Source: Nitrospirota bacterium (lineage in GTDB: Bacteria > Nitrospirota > Thermodesulfovibrionia > Thermodesulfovibrionales > SM23-35). Taken from it: DNA of 64,000 nt. The translations under genes were made by a program, and so were the position numbers. The stretch lies in assembly GCA_014859105.1 (NCBI GenBank), contig JACUUX010000003.1, forward strand, positions 62,001-126,000, given 5' to 3'. Shown piece by piece: positions 36,106-43,321 of the stretch. The notes below the pieces were generated by a model. It worked only from the letters and a program-made list of their open reading frames with translations. It was not told the DNA's origin and made no database searches. How positions within the stretch are numbered: the first letter of the stretch is position 1; each line of letters starts with the position of its first letter.

Positions 36106-38040
36106 CTACAATTTTTCAAGGGGGATTTCTATCAGGCCGTCTCCTGTTGCGGAAAGACGTTTATATTCAAAAAAAGTGGTTATGACCCTTTTTACATATT
36201 TCCTGGTTTCGTTATAAGGTATGTCTTCAATAAATTCGTCTACGGATTTATAATTTCCACTTTTCAGCCACCTTCTCACTGTCTCTTCGCCGGCATTATA
36301 TGCAGCAATAGCATAAGTATAAGAACCAAATTCCGTAACCAGATTACTCAGGTAATAGATACCAACATAAAGATTATTTTTAATATCAAGTATGTCATTT
36401 GAATTATTTATTCCCAGTTTTAATTTGCGATCAATACGGTGTGCTGTAACGGGCATAAGCTGCATGAGACCGAGAGCCCCGGCAATAGACCTGGCACCGG
36501 GATCAAACCTGCTCTCTTCCCTTATAATGGAAATAACCAGAAACGGATCAACACCGTATTTTCCTGCAATATTTACAATGTTATCCTTATATGCTAACGG
36601 GTATAAAAATTGGTGTAATCCTTCAATATGCATAGCTCTTGAAGCCAACCTGACGGAATGTTTATATTCCCTCAGTTCTTTAAACTTCGAGCAGATATAG
36701 TAAATATCTTCTATTGAATTAGTATGTTTAGAAACATAAATGAGCTCTGATATAGCCTCATTTGAGAAACCAAGATCAAGAAGGACCTCTACCCTGTCTA
36801 TTTTTCGGGGTGTAATCTGAATAACTTTAACAGGCATAATGTTCTTGAAAAGATCGGGTATTGCGCCTGTATCAGATTGTTCAATGGATGATTTAGCCCT
36901 TGCATACGACATAATACTGTAAAAATTGACCTCTTTTTCTAAAATTGCAGGATATATTTTTTTTATATCATCTCCGTTTTCTCCAAGACTACGGATACTC
37001 CAGTATAAGTATTTGGTATCGTTGTAATTATTATATAAATCTGTGAAAATCTCGGATGCCTTTTTGTAGTCCCCTGTAAGAAAATATGTCCACCCCATGC
37101 CCCAGAGTGCATCTTCTTTTTCTGCAGGATATTTCTCCATCACTTTCTGATAAATATCTATGCTATCCTTGATATTACCCTCTCTTCTTTTATCGGCTGC
37201 AATCGCCACAAGTATAGAACTTACTCTTCTGTCTCCCATATTAAAGAGTTCATGAAGTACCGAATTTACTGATTCTTTCTTACCCGCACGATAGAGTGAC
37301 CTTATCTCCCAGTATCTTTCCTGAGCTTCTTTATATACCTCTGCAGCCTCCATATATCTCTTTTGTCTGAAAAGGGCAAGTCCGAGGTGTTTCAAAATTT
37401 CCTTTTTCAAACGTCCGTCATCCTCTCCTATTGCATGCCTTAAAAGGGCCTCTGCACCTTTATAATCCATCTTATTTATGAGGTTAGAGGATCTTCTAAC
37501 CATGTCTTCCACACTTATGTCAGAACAAACCAACTCGCTGTAAGCAACATCTGAGAAGAGACCTGCCTCTATATAAATATCCTTAAAGATTACCATGGCA
37601 TTATCTGTTTTACCTTTTTGTTTAAGCCATTTGGCATATATGTATTTAATTTCTGTATCTTTTGGATAATCATTCAAATACGATTTGAATAATTGTTCGA
37701 TATCCTCTTCCGAAACCTTCACAGCTTCTTCGATCTCTATAGAGCGAGCCTTTCTCAAAAGTGGTGATTGAGGGTAATTATTGAGAAGAGTACGAATTGT
37801 CCCGATGGATTCTTTATGATTACCGGTCTCGTGATATGCATATGAAAGCCATAATAAGGCATAGTCGCCAAGGACAGGAAATTCTTTTTCTGCCCTGGAT
37901 AAACTGGCTATTGCATCTTCGTATTTTCCGTTATCAAGTTGATTTTTACCTTTTTTAAGGAAAGCCCTTCCGTCTGACTCTTGCGCACAAACAGGGGAGC
38001 AGAGAGAAATGAAAATAAGTAGGCATAAAACCCGCTTCAT
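36106..38040 (-). CDS. Soluble lytic murein transglycosylase with TPR-like repeats
   Basis: An exported peptidoglycan-cleaving enzyme like Slt70. Of 644 residues, the first about 19 are a signal peptide ending near CAQ. A long helical region with TPR-type repeats follows (GKYEDAIASLSRAEKEFP and similar). The SLT domain is C-terminal from about 496: SIIREESRF holds the catalytic Glu, followed by GALGLMQLMP and AIAAYNAGEE. It lies downstream of exbD with about 45 bases between and may be co-transcribed with the Tol/Ton-type genes. Confidence 0.93.
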   Translation of the reverse strand: MKRVLCLLIFISLCSPVCAQESDGRAFLKKGKNQLDNGKYEDAIASLSRAEKEFPVLGDYALLWLSYAYHETGNHKESIGTIRTLLNNYPQSPLLRKARSIEIEEAVKVSEEDIEQLFKSYLNDYPKDTEIKYIYAKWLKQKGKTDNAMVIFKDIYIEAGLFSDVAYSELVCSDISVEDMVRRSSNLINKMDYKGAEALLRHAIGEDDGRLKKEILKHLGLALFRQKRYMEAAEVYKEAQERYWEIRSLYRAGKKESVNSVLHELFNMGDRRVSSILVAIAADKRREGNIKDSIDIYQKVMEKYPAEKEDALWGMGWTYFLTGDYKKASEIFTDLYNNYNDTKYLYWSIRSLGENGDDIKKIYPAILEKEVNFYSIMSYARAKSSIEQSDTGAIPDLFKNIMPVKVIQITPRKIDRVEVLLDLGFSNEAISELIYVSKHTNSIEDIYYICSKFKELREYKHSVRLASRAMHIEGLHQFLYPLAYKDNIVNIAGKYGVDPFLVISIIREESRFDPGARSIAGALGLMQLMPVTAHRIDRKLKLGINNSNDILDIKNNLYVGIYYLSNLVTEFGSYTYAIAAYNAGEETVRRWLKSGNYKSVDEFIEDIPYNETRKYVKRVITTFFEYKRLSATGDGLIEIPLEKL

Positions 38041-38085
38041 AAAAATATAATAGCCAAAATAATTTTTTTCAGCAACATACTAATT

Positions 38086-38484
38086 CTATTTTCTCTCTGT
38101 CATGATACTGAAATTTTTAACTCCTGAAAGCCTCACTTCATCGATTACACTTATCAAAAGGCCAACATTTACATCCTGGTCTGCTTTTATTCGTAAAAAT
38201 TCATTTTTTGTATTGACAAAATTCTCTTTTATCATTACCCTGAGGTTTTTCAGATCCACCCTTCTGTCCATGAAATAAATCTCGCCTTTTTTTGTTATAA
38301 GCACTGTTTTGACAGATTCTTTCATTGCTTCCGCAGTCTGTGATTCAGGAAGTTTGATCCTGATTGCTGGCTCCTGTATTAAATGAGAGGTAAGCATGAA
38401 AAAGAGAAGAAGAAGAAATACTACATCCACTAACGGAGCAATGTTAAGATGGGTATGGTCATGTCTTCTTCTCTCAAAGTCCAT
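38086..38484 (-). CDS. exbD: ExbD/TolR-family protein
   Basis: Component of the proton-driven motor that energises TonB (or TolA). The 132 residues include one N-terminal membrane segment at about 14-34 with the conserved proton-path Asp in IAPLVDVVFLLLLFFML, and a periplasmic domain ending in VRLSGVKNFSIMTER. It overlaps the exbB stop by 11 bases. The adjoining TonB favours the ExbD name over TolR. Confidence 0.92.
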   Translation of the reverse strand: MDFERRRHDHTHLNIAPLVDVVFLLLLFFMLTSHLIQEPAIRIKLPESQTAEAMKESVKTVLITKKGEIYFMDRRVDLKNLRVMIKENFVNTKNEFLRIKADQDVNVGLLISVIDEVRLSGVKNFSIMTERK

Positions 38485-39016
38485 TCTTTCTCCTCATAAA
38501 GAGACCTGTGGTTATTTCTCTCAGGATAAAGGCTATATCATCTGCCTGTTTCTCGAGGTAATGATGTCCTATGTGAATGGGGATTGCAACGAGCAAACCT
38601 GCTGCTGTGGTTATAAGCGCTTCCCAGATGCCACCTGCGAGCATTGAGGGGTTTACGCTTGTGCTGTTTGAAATAACCATAAAAGCCTTTATCATACCTG
38701 TAACTGTTCCTGTCAGGCCAAGGAGAGGAGCTATAGTTGCAATAAGTCCAAGCCAGCTCAATCCCTTCTCGATTCCTCTTATCTGTTTTGTCCCTATTAC
38801 AGACAGTTCCTGTTCATTGCATCCATTTTCTACTCCTTCTATTAAAGGTTCTAAAATGGCAGGTTTTTCTTTCAGGACTTCTGTTAGATGCCTTCCGACA
38901 CTTTTTAATATCTTTTTATACTGAATAAACTTGTTGATTAAAATTGTAAGCCCTATAAGAGAACAAAGCAGAATAGGATACATTAATAAACCGCCTTTTA
39001 AGAAAAAATCAAACAT
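38474..39016 (-). CDS. exbB: ExbB/TolQ/MotA-family proton channel protein
   Basis: Inner-membrane motor subunit of the TonB system. It has 180 residues with three membrane segments (about 8-27, 92-115 and 130-153) and the family block LIATIAPLLGLTGTVTGMI, then GGIWEALITTAAGLLVAIP containing the conserved Thr-Ala-Ala-Gly. Length is at the short end of the family. It is 1 base from tonB and coupled to exbD. Confidence 0.93.
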   Translation of the reverse strand: MFDFFLKGGLLMYPILLCSLIGLTILINKFIQYKKILKSVGRHLTEVLKEKPAILEPLIEGVENGCNEQELSVIGTKQIRGIEKGLSWLGLIATIAPLLGLTGTVTGMIKAFMVISNSTSVNPSMLAGGIWEALITTAAGLLVAIPIHIGHHYLEKQADDIAFILREITTGLFMRRKNGL

Positions 39017-39017
39017 G

Positions 39018-39686
39018 TTACCTCCGTAGTGTGAATCTTACCGGCAAAAGCGCACGTGATGCCACCGGATTACCGTTCTTTTTTGCAGGCCGAAAGGTCG
39101 ATTTTTTCACTGCTGCTATGGCAGCCTCGGTAAATCCGTAGCCTGCTCTCTCCACTACCTCAACGTCCAATAAGTCTCCTTTTTTATCGATTGTGAGCCG
39201 CAGGACAACCCTGCCCTCCTTCCCGATTCTCCGAGCAAATATCGGATATGCTGGCATTTCCCTGTGTAAAAAAGAAGGGGCTATTACAGATCCAAATTCT
39301 GTATCAATAGGTTCTGAAGAATCAGGTACAGTCGCTGTTTGGATAGTCGAAGTTGTCCTTGTTTCAAGAGGCCGGGAGATTTCTGATCCGGTTTGCAAAG
39401 TTTCTGCCCTTAACCTTTCAACAGGTTCAGCGATATCATCCTCCTGAACCGGGGTTTCTTCAGGCTGTTTAACTTCCTCTATTATCTTGGGTTTAGGATC
39501 TGCTTTTTTAACATCACATGGAATATGTGTAATCTTTTCCACAGGTCTAATACTTTTATGTGCGTCTTCGAGTATGAAGAATAATTCAATATCATTAACC
39601 TTTTCCTGTACGGCAACCGAAACCGGAATCGTAAAAAATAGTGCGTGTATAAGTATCGAAATTACAAATCCGTATTTACTGTTCAT
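39018..39686 (-). CDS. tonB: TonB energy transducer
   Basis: Spans the periplasm and pulls on outer-membrane receptors. The 222 residues contain an N-terminal anchor (about 7-25), a Glu/Pro/Lys-rich periplasmic linker (about 45-130), and the C-terminal TonB domain (about 140-222): MPAYPIFARRIGKEGRV, the VEVVERAGYG segment and FRPAKKNGNPV. It starts after a repeat that separates it from the receptor cluster, so it may have its own promoter, though it reads in the same direction. Confidence 0.93.
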   Translation of the reverse strand: MNSKYGFVISILIHALFFTIPVSVAVQEKVNDIELFFILEDAHKSIRPVEKITHIPCDVKKADPKPKIIEEVKQPEETPVQEDDIAEPVERLRAETLQTGSEISRPLETRTTSTIQTATVPDSSEPIDTEFGSVIAPSFLHREMPAYPIFARRIGKEGRVVLRLTIDKKGDLLDVEVVERAGYGFTEAAIAAVKKSTFRPAKKNGNPVASRALLPVRFTLRR

Positions 39687-39699
39687 AACCTTAACTATT

Positions 39700-39860
39700 T
39701 AGAGTCTGTCTATAAAGTATGATTTACGTAATCTGTCATTCCCGGATCCCCGATCGCTGTCGAGGGCATGCTTGATCGGGGAATCCGGTATTTTCAATAT
39801 GTTCTGGATTGTCCGGTCAAGCCGGACAAAGACAAAATGAAAATTTATGGACAGACACTA
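39700..39860. mobile_element. 161-bp MITE with terminal inverted repeats, copy 3
   Basis: Left end TAGAGTCTGTCTATAAA (39700-39716) and right end TTTATGGACAGACACTA (39844-39860) are inverted repeats with 15 of 17 bases paired. Inside is a palindrome with GTCATTCCCGGATCC, CTTGATCGGGGAATCCGG and TCTGGATTGTCCGGTCAAG. No target-site duplication is certain. No coding capacity is seen, so movement would need a transposase from elsewhere. It is the most complete of several copies. Confidence 0.8.
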
Positions 39861-39982
39861 TTTAAAATTATAAACCACAAAAAAAGAAATCACAAAACAG
39901 CACCTTCAATATTTTTATGCATAGCGAACTCTGTTTCAATAGTCGTCATTATCGGTCTTGAGTGAATGGAATTCCTGGAGTG

Positions 39983-40432
39983 TCATGGCGCGCTCTTCCT
40001 TGATTTCAACAATGCCCATATGCCGAAAACCGCCAGGATAAAACTGATTCCTATGAAACCCGTTATGTACCTTGCTACAAGAGGCTTTTTAAAAGATTCC
40101 ATGAAGAGATCTTCATCTACCGTCACTTCAATCTGTGCGCTATGTAACCCATGTTCGGACTCCCCCTGAACCTCTACTATCCATTTTCCCTGCCTGTCCG
40201 GTAAAAATGATACGAATCCATTTCTGTCGGTACGCCCTTTCTGATGGGGTATTGTGTCTCCCGGTCCAAATATCTCATAAGAAGAGTAGCTCGCCGGGTC
40301 ATCTTCGGCATAGAACACCCGCACACTAATGCCTTTGTTTTCTATGTGATAATGGACGGTGTGGGGGATAGCCATGCTGCTTACTCCGGCTATTCCCAAA
40401 ATAATCACTATTATTGAAAGGAAATGCTTCAT
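39983..40432 (-). CDS. NikL-like membrane-anchored protein
   Basis: 149 residues: an N-terminal hydrophobic segment or signal (about 4-22), an extracytoplasmic beta-type domain with GRTDRNGFVSFLPDRQGKWIVEVQGE, and a C-terminal membrane segment (about 122-142) with a basic tail. This build and the neighbouring DUF4198 protein match NikL of nickel uptake systems that pair NikK/NikL with NikMQO transporters. No NikMQO gene is in the window. It overlaps the DUF4198 gene by 4 bases. Confidence 0.65.
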   Translation of the reverse strand: MKHFLSIIVIILGIAGVSSMAIPHTVHYHIENKGISVRVFYAEDDPASYSSYEIFGPGDTIPHQKGRTDRNGFVSFLPDRQGKWIVEVQGESEHGLHSAQIEVTVDEDLFMESFKKPLVARYITGFIGISFILAVFGIWALLKSRKSAP

Positions 40433-41136
40433 TTCAAATCTATCGTAAGAACTGTTGTATAAGATAAGAAGTCAGCATCAGGATTATCTTTTGCCGCAAT
40501 CCTGTATTTAGCGATAATGATCTGTTTCTCTCCTTTTGAAATCCGAATGTGAGCTATACCGTCTTCGTCCGTCTTTGTAATTTCCTTATGTGCACCCTGT
40601 TCAAGAGAAATACCTCCTAACGGTTTCCCTTCAAAGAGAACTTTTACCGCCAAAAGTTCATCAGCTTTCAGAGCAAAAGGGGTTTTTAAAGGAACAATCT
40701 CAAACCTCAGCCCCGCGGGTTTTGTTACAGCATCACTCTGAGCAAAGAGCGACTTTACAAATTGCACAGAATAAAAGGAATCTATTACATAGAGACCTGA
40801 TTTTTGGGCTTCTCTCTTGGCAAGTCTCTTTTTTCCGTCTGGCGTGCTCACAAGATACCCGCCTTCAAAAGAAAGCGTTATCATCGAGATATCTGCCTTT
40901 GAAGATAAATAAACTTTATCCTTTTCGTCTTTCCTCTCCAAGGTTACTTTCTTCCCTTTGATGTCGAATGCCTGTGTTTCTTTGATTCTATTGGGTTCAT
41001 ACGGGTCTATCTTTGGAGGATGCCCCCATGCAACCATAAACCTGTCTCCTTCTTTTTCTATCCAGAGATGATGTGCTGATGCTGTCTGTGCCAACAAAAA
41101 GATACTGATTACCAAAAAGAAAACAATCTTTTTCAT
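40429..41136 (-). CDS. DUF4198 (NikK-like) periplasmic protein
   Basis: 235 residues with a signal peptide (first about 21, ending ASA before HHLWIEKEGDR). The His-His after the cleavage site is a plausible metal-binding end, as in nickel-system proteins. VAWGHPPKIDPYEP and the C-terminal carboxypeptidase-regulatory-like domain (LFEGKPLGGI, TKTDEDGIAHIRI) are DUF4198 features. It lies 11 bases after the TonB-dependent receptor. Likely a periplasmic handler of the receptor's substrate, perhaps nickel or cobalt. Confidence 0.78.
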   Translation of the reverse strand: MKKIVFFLVISIFLLAQTASAHHLWIEKEGDRFMVAWGHPPKIDPYEPNRIKETQAFDIKGKKVTLERKDEKDKVYLSSKADISMITLSFEGGYLVSTPDGKKRLAKREAQKSGLYVIDSFYSVQFVKSLFAQSDAVTKPAGLRFEIVPLKTPFALKADELLAVKVLFEGKPLGGISLEQGAHKEITKTDEDGIAHIRISKGEKQIIIAKYRIAAKDNPDADFLSYTTVLTIDLK

Positions 41137-41147
41137 GTTATCCCCTT

Positions 41148-42968
41148 CTAAATGTTAATAGTTATTTTCCCAAAAACAACTGTCCCTAGCCAATCTTTGT
41201 CCGGCTCTCCATAATCGGATTTGAAAATGTTGTCTATATCAAGCGATGCCTTGATATTCTTTGTTATGTCCTTGATGACCTTCAAGTTTGAAATGGAATA
41301 GCTCTCTGTTTCTTTTGTATTTAACTCATCCGTATATGCTTCAGAAATAAAATTTGTCGTCCAGTGAAAGGACATCTTCCATGGCTTTAGATCATAGTTC
41401 AGGTTAAAACTTGCAGTATGATGGGGGTTATATGGAAGATCTTTCTTAGTTTCTCTGTTTTCAGAATCGAGATATGTATAACCGACATTTAATGTGAGTG
41501 AATCCAGCAACCCCGCCACAACATTGATTTCAACACCATGGGTAACGGCTTTTTGTATATTTTCCCATGTCCTTACGGGAACGCCATCAATTGTATCGGC
41601 GGTATCTACACGGACAACGATATCTTTTACATCGTTCCTGAATGCACTCAGACTCGCTGATATTTTGTCTGAAAACAGATGCTCGAGAGCCAAAGAATAT
41701 CCCCATGAAATCTCGGGGTCGAGGTCTGGATTTGGCTCGTTCCACCATTGACCATGCTTAAAAAATACATAGAGCTGCCTGATGTTTGGAGATTTAAAAG
41801 CCCTGCCTGCAGAAGCCCTTAACCGTGTCTTATCAGTAATCTCCCATAAAAGGCTCGCTTTTGGATTGAATTCAGTGCCATAACTTGAATGCTTATCAAG
41901 TCGCCCGCCGAGGACAATACTGATTGGTTTAAAGAACATCTCATCCTGTAAATAAAAACTTGTAACATCATCTTTTTCATCCGCAAAGCTTGCATCTATA
42001 ACTCTGTGAAGGTATTCAAATCCCATTGTTGCAAGATGAATTTTCCCCAGGGATTTTGTATATTGTGATTCCAATTGTGTATAGATAATGTCTCCGAAGC
42101 GTCGGGTATAGTCAGGCGAGAAAGAGTCAAGATTATATTTCAACCAGTAACCTTTTATTTTCAGTACCGACCCATCAGAAAGAGAGGTTTCAAAAGAGGG
42201 GCTGATCCTTAATTTTTCTTCAGTCATGAACTCCCATTTCAAATCATTATGGTTTATGCCAAATTTTATTATTGTTCCGGGAGAGAATTTATAAGCAAAG
42301 TTTGAAAGTATATATTCACCTTTAAAATCGTCTTCCCCTGCCCCGTATCTGCTTCTTTTAGCAGTCTCTCTTTGAGCGATTATAAAAAACCCGAATTTTT
42401 TAATCCATTGTCCATAACTTATATTTGCAAGAGAAGTATCATAGGACCCGCTTCCGAGTGATGCTGTAAAGGTACGTTTATCCGGTACGGGTTTTGTTAT
42501 AATATTTACCACTCCTGCCACGGCATCACTGCCATATAAGACAGAGGCAGGGCCTTTTACGATTTCTATCTTCTCTATCATCTCAAGAGGAACCTGATTG
42601 AGGCTTATGCCATATTCTCCCATTCCTCCACCCAACACCCTTTCGCCGTTAATGAGAACAAGCCCGTAACCTTTATCAAAATCAAACCCTCTTAATCTTG
42701 AAAGATATGCTGATGAGCCAGGTACATTTTCACCTCTTATATGGAATCCGGGGATTTCCTTTAAAAGCTCTGATATATTCTTCGCATTTGATTTTTCTAT
42801 GTCCTCTTTTGTTATGAGCACAGTCTCAACAGGCACATCTTCAAGCCTATGGGGTGTTTTCGTGGCAGTAACAACTATCTCCTCAAATTTCGAAATATCC
42901 TTTTCTTCTGCATATGCAGGTGCGATGAAAACAAATATCAAGAATAGCGATAAGATTCTTATGAACAT
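41148..42968 (-). CDS. TonB-dependent outer-membrane receptor
   Basis: Imports a scarce nutrient through the outer membrane using TonB. It is 606 residues with a signal peptide to about residue 20 (FIAPAYA), a TonB box region EEIVVTATKTP (about 29-39), a plug domain (VETVLITKEDIEKSNAKNIS to about 155, with IEIVKGPASVLYGSDAVAGVVNI) and a beta-barrel to the end. Substrate cannot be read directly. The two NikK/NikL-like genes behind it point to a metal or metallophore. CGGGAGGCAATAAATG gives a good ribosome site. A structured leader precedes it. Confidence 0.93.
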   Translation of the reverse strand: MFIRILSLFLIFVFIAPAYAEEKDISKFEEIVVTATKTPHRLEDVPVETVLITKEDIEKSNAKNISELLKEIPGFHIRGENVPGSSAYLSRLRGFDFDKGYGLVLINGERVLGGGMGEYGISLNQVPLEMIEKIEIVKGPASVLYGSDAVAGVVNIITKPVPDKRTFTASLGSGSYDTSLANISYGQWIKKFGFFIIAQRETAKRSRYGAGEDDFKGEYILSNFAYKFSPGTIIKFGINHNDLKWEFMTEEKLRISPSFETSLSDGSVLKIKGYWLKYNLDSFSPDYTRRFGDIIYTQLESQYTKSLGKIHLATMGFEYLHRVIDASFADEKDDVTSFYLQDEMFFKPISIVLGGRLDKHSSYGTEFNPKASLLWEITDKTRLRASAGRAFKSPNIRQLYVFFKHGQWWNEPNPDLDPEISWGYSLALEHLFSDKISASLSAFRNDVKDIVVRVDTADTIDGVPVRTWENIQKAVTHGVEINVVAGLLDSLTLNVGYTYLDSENRETKKDLPYNPHHTASFNLNYDLKPWKMSFHWTTNFISEAYTDELNTKETESYSISNLKVIKDITKNIKASLDIDNIFKSDYGEPDKDWLGTVVFGKITINI

Positions 42969-43045
42969 TTATTGCCTCCCGAGTCTTTCTAATTGCATCT
43001 TCCCTTTCTGGTAAAATTAAAAGGGGCGTTGGTTTATTCCGCAGC

Positions 43046-43086
43046 AGCCCTGAAAGGTCACCTTCAGGTGATAGTCCTTCAAGGCT
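43046..43086 (-). repeat. Branched hairpin in the TonB-receptor leader
   Basis: On the minus strand AGCCTTGAAGG pairs with CCTTTCAGGGCT around an inner CACC-TGAA-GGTG hairpin. The inner CACC...GGTG is echoed in the terminator hairpin just upstream, and the flanks resemble the spacer at 17548-17568, so it may be a dispersed repeat and not a gene-specific riboswitch. Confidence 0.55.
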
Positions 43087-43115
43087 TTTCCTTCTGAGAA
43101 GTTTTAAATATTAAG

Positions 43116-43168
43116 AAAATAAAAAGCCGTGAATCCTCCACCTTCATGGTGCCGGGCCTTCACGGCTT
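43116..43168 (-). terminator. Intrinsic terminator inside the TonB-receptor leader
   Basis: The minus-strand stem AAGCCGTGAA/TTCACGGCTT (43168 to 43124) encloses a smaller CACC-ATGAA-GGTG hairpin and is followed directly by TTTTTATTTTC. It is about 150 bases before the receptor start and about 55 after a promoter-like sequence. It would abort transcription unless the leader folds otherwise. Confidence 0.7.
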
Positions 43169-43228
43169 GTTATATTTAAAAATTTATTAAAAGTGTAAAT
43201 CCTTAACTTCGAGTCAAGGATATTTTAT

Positions 43229-43258
43229 AAAATAGAAAATTTCCTCATTATTTGTCAA
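43229..43258 (-). promoter_or_regulatory. Probable sigma-70-type promoter for the receptor operon
   Basis: TTGACA (43258-43253) is followed after 18 bases by TATTTT (43234-43229) on the minus strand. The predicted transcript would begin with the hairpin ATCCTTGACT/AGTTAAGGAT (43221-43199), then meet the terminator at 43168-43116. The conserved-hypothetical gene starts in the opposite direction about 60 bases away. Confidence 0.5.
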
Positions 43259-43321
43259 GCAAATTGATGAAAAACCCCTGTAACAATAGATATTTTATAG
43301 TTGCTGTGCTATATTTTTCTT

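Noticed and set aside
42969-43168. Cobalamin riboswitch before the TonB-dependent receptor
   Set aside because: GCTGCTGCGG and GGGAAG pieces look slightly similar, but the conserved B12-box and the order of cobalamin-riboswitch blocks were not found.
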